Below are positions 46,101 to 56,700 of a stretch of 64,000 nucleotides of DNA, in pieces. The translations under genes were made by a program, and so were the position numbers. The notes under the pieces were generated by a model. The model saw nothing but the letters and a program-made list of their open reading frames with translations, made no database searches and had not been told where the DNA came from. How positions within the stretch are numbered: the stretch's first letter is position 1; every line of letters begins with the position of its first letter. The DNA comes from Conchocele bisecta (lineage: Eukaryota > Mollusca > Bivalvia > Lucinida > Thyasiridae), in NCBI GenBank assembly GCA_029237695.1, contig CM055274.1, positions 69,864,828 through 69,928,827 of the forward strand, in the 5' to 3' direction.

Positions 46101-47791
46101 CAAGGTCAAATTACTTTGACTTTTTTTGTTAAACTTTTTTCGTGTACTATATCTCTGCAACTGCTTCACCCAATACCTTGATACTTCACATGGGTGTTTA
46201 TCATCATTGTCGCACCTGCTTGTGGAAAATGCGATCCTGTGCCCAATGTCAAGGTCAAATTACTTTGAATTTTTTTGTTAAAGTTTTTTCGTGTACTATA
46301 TCTCTGCAACTGCTTCACCCAATACCTTGATACTTCACATGGGTGTTTATCATCATTGTCGCACCTGCTTGCGGAAAGCGCGATCCTGTGCCCAATGTCA
46401 AGGTCAAATTACTTTGAATTTTTTTGTTAAAGTTTGTTCGTGTACTATATCTCTGCAACTGCTTCACCCAATACCTTGATACTTCACATGGGTGTTTATC
46501 ATCATTGTCACACCTGCTTGCGGAAAGTGCGATATCGTCGGCATTTTGGCATACGTCCGTCCGTTCGTCCGTGTGTCCGGTTAAAGTTTTTTGGTTAAAG
46601 TTTTTCCATCTACTATATCTATTTTTTTAGTGTCCATGCCTCGCCCCAAGGCGCGACATGCAGGCCACGACCATCTAGTCTACAAAAAGTGGGTATAATT
46701 ATGTTATCCAAGTGTCTATGCTTGGAAAAAACCTGGCCTTCGTGGCTTTGCCTCGTTTCTTGTTTTTTAACTTGACCCATTTTTTCCGCGCAATCGACTT
46801 AGCCATTTTCAATGTTAAGTTTTCGCGTTTTCAATGTTATGTTTTCGTGTTTAAGTCCATTTCTTTGGTACTGTACCACCTAGGACCACCAAACTTTCAC
46901 AGCTTCATAATCAAGGGGTGCCCACCACATATCACTATCCAACATGTTACTTTTTTTTTAACTTGACCCATTTTTCCGCACAATCGACTTAGCCATTTTC
47001 AATGTTAAGTTTTCGCGTTTTCAATGTTAAGTTTTCGTGTTTAAGTCCATTTCTTTGGTACTGTACCACCTAGGACCACCAAACTTTCACAGCTTCATAA
47101 TCAAGGGGTGCCCACCACATATCACTATCCAACATGTTACTTTTTTTTTAACTTGACCCATTTTTTCCGCGCAGTCGACTTAGCCATTTTCAATGTTAAC
47201 TTTTGGCGTTTACAATGTTAAGTTTTCATGTTTAAGTCCATTTCTTTGGTACTGTACCACCTAGGACCACCAAACTTTTACAGTTTCATAACCAAGGGGT
47301 GCCTACCACATACAACTATCCAACATGTGACCATTTTTTTACCTTCACCTATTATTTCTACGTAATTGACTTAGCCATTTTGAACGTTAACTTTTTAACG
47401 TACATCTGGTTAAATTTTTTGGTTAAAATTTTTTGTTATACTATATCTCTGCAACTGCTTCGCCCATTACCTTGAAACTTCACATGGGTGTTTATCATCG
47501 TCCATATTTTCACTCTAACCCCGAACCGTGCGGCCCCTGTGCGCAATGTCAAGGTCAAATACAACTATCCAACATGTGACCATTTTTTTACCTTCACCTA
47601 TTATTTCTACGTAATTGACTTAGCCATTTTCAACGTTAACTTTTTAACGTACGTCTGGTTAAATCTTTTGGTTAAAACTTTTTCCCTATTCAGTAATGAA
47701 GAAAATCAATAATTGTAAAAGTAAAATACGCAATGATTTTGAAATTAGGGGGTATAGTACGCTTTAGACACAAAGCTTATCTGGAGCTCTG
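43101..47791. mobile_element. TIR element family C expanded by a 4.35 kb array
   Basis: The ends are cagagctccagataaggtgc and cttatctggagctctg; TATGCA flanks both sides (43095-43100, 47792-47797). Its left 234 and right about 105 bases match the intact 345 bp copy at 3051-3395 in reverse orientation. Everything between is a later insertion. Confidence 0.78.
43335..47685 (+). mobile_element. Pearl-like tandem array III (same family as array I)
   Basis: It opens 'agccaggtttttttgagaaa'/'aatccaggct' and a GGGCGG-rich tract. The same opening recurs at 44452 and 44653. About fifteen 150-200 bp units have 'gtaccacctaggaccaccaa'. A run of four to five 149 bp units (45840-46500) closes at 46640-46760 with 'catgcaggccacgaccatct' and 'aaacctggccttcgtggctt'; further units follow to 47685. 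The array shares blocks with 22660-26329 at high identity. Confidence 0.85.
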
Positions 47792-47797
47792 TATGCA

Positions 47798-48230
47798 CAG
47801 GCTGATATGGTAGCAACCTCAATAAGCCGTATTATGTCGAGGTGAGGCATATACATGTATTTTAATCGCTGAAGGTCACAAATCTCAGACATTGTGTTGT
47901 CGTACTATTTCCGTGGACCAACCAGATAAACATTTCATTGCTAGGTCATTGAAAATGAATTACTAGATTCTTGTACAAATGTTGGAATTAACATTAAAGT
48001 CCAGAGTGAGGCTTTCATTATGCCACCAGTCTTGGTAGAGCATATAGTGTTTGGATTGTGTGTCCGGCATTTGGAGTGTGTGTCAGTGGTCAGGTTAGGA
48101 AGTTTACCGGAGTTTCTCAAATCTGCTGCCGGAGGCATTTGTATGCGAAACAGGCTGGTGTTTGTAACAATATACAATAATTTCTATTGTTGTTGTTGAA
48201 AATACGTTTAGATACAAAGAAAATATGAAT
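47798..48230. other. No feature recognised
   Basis: Single copy in this window; no coding signal I can support. A 78-codon minus-strand frame (47941-48177) shows no recognisable motif. Confidence 0.5.
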
Positions 48231-48341
48231 CAGGGCCCGGTTGCTCAAAGCTTCTGTTAGCTTAACAGACTGTGAAATCCTTAACATTGTTAGGGATTTA
48301 ACAGTCCGTTAAGCTAACAGGTTTTGAGCAACTGGGCCCTG
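48231..48341. mobile_element. 111 bp palindromic MITE
   Basis: The ends cagggcccggttgctcaaa and tttgagcaactgggccctg form an inverted repeat that continues inward through 'ctgttagcttaacagact' and 'agtccgttaagctaacag'. Nearly the whole element is stem. Confidence 0.88.
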
Positions 48342-48369
48342 GCCATTATTTCAGGTGCAAGTACATGCA

Positions 48370-48735
48370 CAGGGCTCCAGATAAGGAATTAGTAATTGAG
48401 TATTGTCACTCCATCATTTCTGAAGCAATTGGGTATTTCAAACTTTTAATTGGGTAAAATAAAATCACACTACTGTTTACACATCAACAGACAGCAATTA
48501 TTGAATAGTTTGCTTCGAAATGAAAACATTTCTTGGCATTTCATGAGAATTGTCTCCTTGGAGACAATTCTAATGAAATACCAAGATGTGTTTTCATGGA
48601 AAATAAGAAAAACATGCTATAAAGGTACCACAATTTTTTTATTGCTTTTTGATACTCGCTACATATGATTTCAATTGTTTTGTTTGCAATTTTAATTGGG
48701 TATTTAAGCAAATACGCAGCTTATCTGGAGCAATG
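48370..48735. mobile_element. TIR element family C, copy with nested hairpin
   Basis: The left end is cagggctccagataagga; the right end is cttatctggagcaatg (last bases degenerate). It contains a hairpin at about 48520-48600 ('gagaattgtctccttggaga'). Confidence 0.7.
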
Positions 48736-48889
48736 CATATTGGAACAAGAATCTATAATTTAATTTTTTTCTGGCCTGAAGTTTACAACGTACTGTGATA
48801 ATACAATATTATAATCATCACATCATCTATTGAACATCAATGTCTGTATTCATGTACAGTCACTTCATACGGTGTATGTCATACATAAT

Positions 48890-49099
48890 TGTGGCTCTTA
48901 CTGGTGAAATGGACCTTTTGGCATTTGTGGATGTTCAGACTCCTGAACTTCTACTAGAAAACTATCAGTTAGAAGCATTACTGGTTGACAGAATGGCGAA
49001 CAGTGCTCGCCCTGATCAGTCTGTATAGATGTGCATGCTGATTTGGGGCTACACTGGTTGCATAACCCATATGCCCCATTTCCCCAGTCACAGCCATAA
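48890..49099. mobile_element. Foldback element family D, diverged copy
   Basis: The left end is 'ttgtggctcttactggtgaa'; the right end, on the minus strand, is 'ttatggctgtgactggggaa'. Inside, 'gatcagtctgtatagatgtg' replaces the family palindrome. Confidence 0.65.
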
Positions 49100-49172
49100 T
49101 TTATGAGGTAACTGGCTAAGCATTGACCGAATACAAGCTGAATGATAACAATCTGTATCAGGCAATAATTCC

Positions 49173-50719
49173 AGCACAAAAATATTTACGCAATTCCCTA
49201 ACTTGAACATTTGATTGGCCCGTAGCAAGTCTCTGTCCAAAATTTATATCCCAGTAAACTCCCACGCTGAACTACTTTCCGTAACCGTGAGGCGCAGTTA
49301 AAATAATTCTTAAGAAAACGGAAAATAAACACATTTTCTTGATGAATTTGTTTCAAATGCTGGAATTATAAGGATGAATGGCCTTTTTGTGGAATTTATC
49401 GGGGATATAAACTTGGAAAAGTCGCGGGAATACTGGACGAGGCCTTCCGGCCTTCGTCCAGTATTCCTGCGACTTTTCCAAGTTTATACCCTGATAAATT
49501 CCACAAAAAGGCCATTCACTCCTATATTGACGCTGCTACAAAGTCATGGTCAATCCATATTCGAAAACTACTTTTGGTGATGTTTCATTGGTGCAATTAC
49601 GTCCTGTGACGTTACATGCATTGCCATGATTGCATATGAATAAATTTATTTAAACAATTATTGAAATTCTTTTCCACATTGATAGTTGTATGTGTACATA
49701 AATCATGACAAAATAGATCAACTTACCACCAGCTAACTAGTTGGACCTTATGAAGTTTGCAATAATTGTAGAATTTTGACTGTATAATTAATAAACACAT
49801 AAGACAAGCCTTGTGACTTTGCTAGGTTGGATGTAGCATTTTGAAATTAGTAGCCAAAATGAAATGATAACACGAAAAATGACAGTAGTATACATATATG
49901 TAAAAACATAGTACGTTTCTGAAATTTTTAGTAGGCAAAATGTGCAGTTTTGAAATATGAGTAGCTAAATAGCTATTTTAGTAGCCAAATGTTACTGTAG
50001 CTACCAGTAGCACCAGCCTAGATTTTGTACCTAAGAAGATTTCATGAAAAATATTTACATAAACTGGGTCCCATATTTACAAAATTTACGATATATTCCG
50101 TAAATGGCATTGCAAAAATGTTCAGAGCAAATGTGAAAATTTTGTCCATTTTCGACGTCATTTACAGAAAATATCCCAGTAACGAAAATGGACAAAATTT
50201 CCACATTTGCTCTGAACATTTCGTCAACTTGCAATGCCATTTACGGAATATATCGTAAATTTTATAAATATTTTTCATGACATCGCACATCATCTTAGGT
50301 ACAAACACATGGCAGGTTTCGTGCAACAGACAGTAGTTGATTGCATTTCTAATAAACATATAAATACACATTATAGGAATGAATGGCCTTTTTGTGGAAT
50401 TTATCGGGGTATAAACTTGGAAAAGTCGCGGGAATACTGGACGAAGGCCGGAAGGCCTCGTCCAGTATTCCCGCGACTTTTCCAAGTTTATATCCCCGAT
50501 AAATTGCACAAAAAGGCCATTCATTCCTTATAATTCCAGCATTTGAAATAAATTCATCAAGAAAATGTGTTTATTTTCCGTTTTCTTAAGAATTATTTTA
50601 ACTGCGCCTGACGGTTACAGAAAGTAGTTCGGCATGGAGTTTACTGGGATATAACTTTTGGACAGAGACTTGCTACGGACCAATCAAATGTTAGGGAATT
50701 GTGTAAATATTTTTGTGCT
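49173..50719. repeat. 1.55 kb inverted repeat with palindromic arms
   Basis: The arms (about 49173-49520 and 50373-50719) are inverted copies: 'agcacaaaaatatttac', 'gcaattccctaac', 'catttgattgg', 'gtagcaagtctctgtccaaa' and 'gaaaataaacacattttctt' all recur complemented at the other end. Each arm contains its own palindrome (49377-49517 and 50371-50532, 'gaatggcctttttgtggaat' ... 'ggaatactggacga'). The spacer contains a further independent palindrome (50027-50302). Confidence 0.88.
50027..50302. mobile_element. 276 bp palindromic element
   Basis: The ends are gtacctaagaagat and atcttaggtac. The arms pair through 'tttcatgaaaaatattta', 'acgatatattccgtaaatgg', 'atgttcagagcaaatgtg' and 'ttttgtccattttcg', around a loop of about 27 bases. 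Confidence 0.88.
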
Positions 50720-50720
50720 A

Positions 50721-50975
50721 CATATGTACACTACAATTGTCATTGTTCTGTCACTTACAGAAGCATTTATATTTTGTAGAGTAGGTTTGTTTCTAAATGA
50801 GCCCAACCTTTCTGGGATTATCACATTTGCCTGTACATGTGTACTTTACATATGTACACTACAATTGTCATTGTTCTGTCACTTACAGAAGCATTTATAT
50901 TTTGTAGAGTAGGTTTGTTTCTAAATGAGCCCAACCTTTCTGGGATTATCACATTTGCCTGTACATGTGTACTTT
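50721..50975. repeat. Perfect 128 bp tandem duplication
   Basis: Two copies starting catatgtacactacaattgt at 50721 and 50849 appear identical, indicating a recent event. Small open frames here are copies of each other. It begins one base after the end of the 1.55 kb inverted repeat. Confidence 0.9.
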
Positions 50976-50999
50976 GTATTATCTTGTTGATTCAGGCAG

Positions 51000-51507
51000 C
51001 AGGGCTCCAGATAAGCCTCGTGTCTAAAGAGTATTGTACTCACTGATATCAAAGACTTGAAATGAAAGTACATATTATAGTTATTTAACTTTTGCACTGA
51101 AAGGATTGCTGCATTTATCATGTGTATTTCCGAATTAAATAGGGACTAAATGATTTTCTTTGTTGTACAACATCATATTTGTGTTGGCTGTGCTAATTTT
51201 ATAATCCCAGATTTTGAGAAAATGCATCTTTTAAGCAAATTTTCATGTTTATTGATATTTAAAATGAGCAGCAAAATGCTCTAAACACGTTGTAAATTCA
51301 CTTATTTCAACTTTAAAACAGCAAACTGTTTCCTTTTTTTGCAGCTCAAATAAGTGAATTATAATTTTTTATAGCATTTTTCTCCTCATTTTAATATCAG
51401 TGAGTATTTAAATTGTTTTTCCTGTACTCCTACGTTTGAAAATCAATGCGTATTCAGCTAAAATAAATGCGTAAAATTCACCAATACACGCCTCATCTGG
51501 AGCTCTG
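51000..51507. mobile_element. TIR element family C, long copy
   Basis: The ends are cagggctccagataagcc and 'cctcatctggagctctg'. The inner 'cacttatttcaactttaaaa' ... 'gcagctcaaataagtgaatt' and 'aatcaatgcgtattcagcta' match 3051-3395. Confidence 0.75.
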
Positions 51508-51558
51508 AAGTGGATTTGGTCAACATTTATCAACAACCCACCGATTTACTTGTCATAT

Positions 51559-51789
51559 GTAGCTGTGACTGGAGAAATGGGGCTTAGGGAATTGTGACCA
51601 GTGTAGCTCCTGATCAAATAGTACACTCATGTAGCTTGATAACGATCTCTATTGCTTGTTAGAAGCAAGACGGGTGTTTAATTGATGGAATGGCGAATAG
51701 TGCAGATCCTGATCAGACAGTCCAGATGCACAGGTTGATCTGGATCTACACTAGTTGCAAAAGCCATAAGCCCCATTTCTCCATTCATG
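51559..51789. mobile_element. Foldback element family D
   Basis: The left end is 'agctgtgactggagaaatgg'; the right end is 'cataagccccatttctccat'. The inside carries 'gatcctgatcagacagtcca' and 'gatggaatggcgaatagtgc'. Confidence 0.7.
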
Positions 51790-52930
51790 GGTGGTTGGTT
51801 GGCCGAAAGCGACGGCGTAAATTAACGGTAGGGGTTCCTCCTTATCGGAATCGCGATTTGCCTGTTTTGGCCCTCGGGTGCGTTTTTATCTTTGGCTCTT
51901 TTGTTACCTGGGAGTTGAATTGGGTTATTGCCCATTATAAAAGTAGTAAGATTATTACTGATCCTACTGCTTTGGGAGGGGGCCAAGTGATTCTGGTGTG
52001 GCCATTGTGCTGGTTTGTTGGTAGTGTCTGAGCATGTGATGGGTAATTTAACAATCGGGATTCATCATTACCATACTCTTGGGTAGTTGGTCGGGCGAAC
52101 GTGAAGGCGTAAATTAACGGTAGGGGTTCCACCTTATATTAATCACAATTTGCCTGGTTTGGCCCTCTGGTATGTTTTTTATCTTTGACTCTTGTTACCT
52201 GGGAGTTCAATTGGGTTGTTGCCCATTATAAAAGTAGTAAGATTATTACTGATCCCACTGCTTTGGGAGGGGGCCAAGTGATTCTAATGTGGCGAGGACC
52301 TGACATCAGATCAGGATCATTCTGATTTCAGGGCTGAACATATAGTTGTTTTATTGTAAATATTCAGTTCTGATTTTGGGATCCCCCCCCATTTGTACAT
52401 GTACTTGTACAGGTATATGGGATTTGGTACTAAACCCATTAACCCGGCCTTAAATGACCTTAGCTGTTGATAGGCGGTTACACCCCAATAAACAAACAAA
52501 CAAACATTACCAGACTCCTGACTGGAAACCTGGTTTGGCCCTCAGGTACGTCTTTGGCATTCTTGTATGTGAGAGTTGAATCCGGTTATACCCCTTATAT
52601 GAGTAATATGATTGTTATTAATTTATTACTTTTAGGGGAAGGGGCCAAGTGACTTTGATGTGGTGTGGACCTAGCACCAGGTCAGGTTTTTTTTCGATGT
52701 AAATATTCGGTTCTGATTTTTTTGATTTTCCTCCAAATGCAGCTGGTTAAATGCGTTATTGAACCCGTTGGCTCGGCCTTAAATGACCTTAGCTGTTGAT
52801 AGGCCATTAAATACCAATATATCATATAAAATTCCCCCATCCGTACAGGTGAAATACGGGATTTAGTCCTGTTGACACAGCCTAAAATGACTAGCTGTTG
52901 ACAGGCTGTTAAACACCATTAAACAATCAG
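51790..52930 (+). mobile_element. Cluster of SINE family S copies and fragments
   Basis: Two related copies begin 'ggttggccgaaagcgacgg' (51795) and 'ggtcgggcgaacgtgaagg' (52089) and share 'gtaaattaacggtaggggtt' and 'attgcccattataaaagtag'. The second ends in the family tail 'agctgttgataggcggttac' plus aacaaacaaacaaac (to 52500). A 5'-truncated copy (52505-52820) and a diverged 3' fragment (52833-52930, 'gtgaaatacgggattta') follow. A similar 3' fragment is at 53640-53732. Confidence 0.7.
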
Positions 52931-53104
52931 TTATGTTTCCCTGCAATGGTGACCAATTGCAGTGTAGCCCCAGATCAGACTGTGCATAGGCACAGGCTGA
53001 TCAGAGGCCACACTGGTCGGAAACTCTATAATACCCTTTTGTCGTAATGGGACATATGTGCTTGTGGAATCACTTACAGCTACATGTATCATGCCATATG
53101 TGTA

Positions 53105-53352
53105 GAACCCATTTCATGCTGAACACACCTATACATGGTATAGAGAAGTACCGGTAATGAAATTTGTTTCAATTTGTTTATTATAAACAAATTGAAACAA
53201 ATTTCTCTTACTTCTTCTCAAAAGTATAATTGTGACCACTCATTTGAAACATCTGTTCGAATGAGTGGTAACAAAATATACTTCTGTGCATAATTGAGAT
53301 AAAAACAAAAATTGTGCGAAAAATTGTATAGCCTCGGCATGTAATGGGTTAA
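53105..53352. mobile_element. Foldback MITE with nested perfect hairpin
   Basis: The ends 'gaacccatttcatgctgaa' and 'cggcatgtaatgggttaa' are inverted. It contains the 'gtgaccactcatttgaaaca' / 'gaatgagtggtaacaaaata' core of the 33247 family. Near its left end is a perfect 22 bp stem (53159-53205, gaaatttgtttcaatttgtt...) with a 3-base loop. Confidence 0.72.
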
Positions 53353-53771
53353 TAAATGTTATATGTATTTATGAATTTTGTAACTTATATAAATTAAATA
53401 TAATTTGCAGATTATGTGTGTTTTATGTACATGTCGTGTACGACTTTCATAATTTCGATTTAATTATGTTGTACACTTTTCAGGATACTTACAAATAAAT
53501 CACTTGTACAAATACAACTTAAGTGACTGTCACGTTTTCATCAGTTATCCAATTATCATTCCCATCCCACCCATTTATCATTTCCATCTGCAACATACCA
53601 TGTACTTGAATGGCGATCAAAAAGGGCCTGGCCAGACTATGGCTCCCATCCATCTGTACAGGTGAAATACGGAATTTGGCCCAGTTGACACAGCTGTTGG
53701 CAGGTCATTAAACGTCATTAAATAAACATGATGACCAGACTGTGCAGCGCTGCAGGTCTTATGATACCTTG
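53353..53771. other. AT-rich spacer with a SINE 3' fragment
   Basis: A diverged SINE tail at 53640-53732 ('catctgtacaggtgaaatac', 'gctgttggcaggtcattaaa') lies just before the 48 bp array. No gene seen. Confidence 0.55.
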
Positions 53772-56700
53772 TCTGTCAGCCAGTGGCCATATTACCTCCC
53801 ACCACAGCTACACGGACATATTCCCACCATAGCTACACGGACATATTGTCAGCAAGTGGCCATATTACCTCCCACCATGGCTACACGGACATATTGTCAG
53901 CCAGTGGCCATATTACCTCCCACCATAGCTACAGGGACATATTGTCAGCCAGTGGCCATATTACCTCACACCATGGCTACACGGACATATTGTCAGCTAG
54001 TGGCCATATTACCACCCACCATAGCTACAGGGACATATTGTCAGCCAGTGGCCATATTACCTCCCACCATAGCTACAGGGACATATTGTCAGCCAGTGGC
54101 CATATTACCTCCCACCATAGCTACACGGACATAGGGACATATTGTCAGCTAGTGGCCATATTACCTCCCACCATAGCTACAGGGACATATTGTCAGCTAG
54201 TGGCCATATTACCTCCCACCATAGGTACAAGGACATATTGTCAGCTAGTGACCATATTACCTCCCACCATAGCTACAGGGACATATTGTCAGCTAGTGGC
54301 CATATTACCTCCCACCATAGCTACAAGGACATATTGTCAGCCAGTGGCCATATTACCTCACACCATGGCTACAGGGACATATTGTCAGCTAGTGGCCATA
54401 TTAGCTCCCACCATAGCTACACGGACATATTGTCAGCCAGTGGCCATATTACCTCCCACCATAGCTACAGGGACATATTGTCAGCTAGTGGCCATATTAC
54501 CTCCCACCATAGCTACAGTGACATATTGTCAGCTAGTGGCCATATTACCTCCCACCATAGCTACAGGGACATATTGTCAGCTAGTGGCCATATTACCTCC
54601 CACCATAGCTACAAGGACATATTGTCAGCCAGTGGCCATATTACCTTCCACCATAGCTACACGGACATATTGTCAGCTAGTGGCCATATTACCTCCCACC
54701 ATAGCTACAAGGACATATTGTCAGCTAGTGACCACCATAGCTACACGGACATATTGTCAGCTAGTGGCCATATTACCTCCCACCATAGCTACAAGGACAT
54801 ATTGTCAGCCAGTGGCCATATTACCTTCCACCATAGCTACACGGACATATTGTCAGCTAGTGGCCATATTACCTCCCACCATAGCTACAAGGACATATTG
54901 TCAGCTAGTGACCACCATAGCTACACGGACATATTGTCAGCTAGTGGCCATATTACCTCCCACCATAGCTACAAGGACATATTGTCAGCCAGTGGCCATA
55001 TTACCTTCCACCATAGCTACACGGACATATTGTCAGCTAGTGGCCATATTACCTCCCACCATAGCTACAAGGACATATTGTCAGCTAGTGACCACCATAG
55101 CTACACGGAAATATTGTCAGCTAGTGGCCATATTACCTCCCACCATAGCTACAGGGACATATTGTCAGCCAGTGACCATATTACCTCCCACCATAGCTAC
55201 AGGGACATATTGTCAGCCAGTGGCCATATTACCTCCCTCCATAGCTACAAGGACATATTGTCAGACAATGGCCATATTACCTCACACCATGGCTACAGGG
55301 ACACACCATGGCTACAGGGACATATTGTCAGCCAGTGGCCATATTACCTCCCACCATAGCTACAGGGACATATTGTCAGCTAGTGACCATATTACCTCCC
55401 ACCATAGCTACACGGACATATTGTCAGCCGTTTCCATATTACCTCCCACCATAGCTACAGGGAACAAATTGTCAGCTAGTGGCCATATTACTCCCACCAT
55501 AGCTACCAAGGACATGTCAGCTAGTTGCCATATTACCTCCCCACCATAGTCAAGGACATATTGTATCAGTGTCCATATTACCTCCCCTCCAGGGGCTACA
55601 GGGACAAATGTCAGCCATGCCATATTACCTCCCACCAAAGCTACACGGACATATTTGTCAGGTGGCCATATTACCTTCCCACCATAGCTACAAGGGACAT
55701 ATTGTCAGCAGTGGGCCATATTACCCTTCCCGCATGGCTACAGGACATATTGTTCATCCAGTGGCCATAGTTACCTCCCCACATGGTACGGGACATATTG
55801 TCAGCCAGTGGCCATACCTCCCACCATAGCTACGGGACATATTGTAGCCTAGTGGCGATATTACTCCCACCAATAGTAACAGGGAATATTGTCAGCCAGT
55901 GGCCAATATTACTCCCCATCATACCAAAGGGACAGCCAGTGGCCATTATTACCCCTCCCCACCATAGGCTACAAGGACATATTTGTCAGCCCATTTGGCC
56001 ATATTACTCCCACCATAGCTACAGGGACATATTGTCAGCCAGTGGCCATATTACCTCCCCACCATAAGCTACACGGACTATTTCAGCCATGGCGATATTT
56101 CCTTCCCAATCTAGATACAGGGACATATTGTCAGCCAGTGGCCATATTTACCTCCCCCAGCATGGCTACAGGGACATATTTTCAGGCCAGTGGCCCATAC
56201 CTCCCACCATTGCTACAAGGACAGCCAATGGCCATTAATTACCTCCCACAATAGCTAAAGGACATGTCAGCCAGTGGCATATTAACTTCCCACCAAGCTA
56301 CAGGAATATTGTCAGCTAGTGGCCATATTACCTCCCACCATAGCTACAGGGACATATTGTCCTAGCTAGTGGCCATATTACCTCCCACATAGCTACACGG
56401 ACATATTTGTCAGCTAGTGGCCATATTACCTCCCACCAAGCTACAGGGAACTATTGAAAGGGGAACATAAAGTCAGCAGTGGCCATCTTAACCTCCCACC
56501 ATACTCACGGACATATTGTCAGCCCAGTGGCCATATTACCTCCCACCATAGTACAAGGACATAATTGTCAGCCCATGGCCATTTCCCTCCCCACCATAGC
56601 TAAAATGACTATTGTCAGCCATGGCCATATTACCTCCCACCATAGCTACACGGACATATTGTCAGCCAGTGGCCATATTACCTCCCACCATTAGTACAGG

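Noticed and set aside
49374..50524. Matching 68-120 codon frames on both strands
   Set aside because: They are translations of the palindromic arms, so the same peptide appears on both strands.
53783..55549. 588-codon and 405-codon plus-strand frames as a repetitive protein gene
   Set aside because: Two frames are equally open in every 48 bp unit, there is no signal peptide, unique flanking domain or splice evidence, and frames stop where sequence quality drops. Kept as a finding only.
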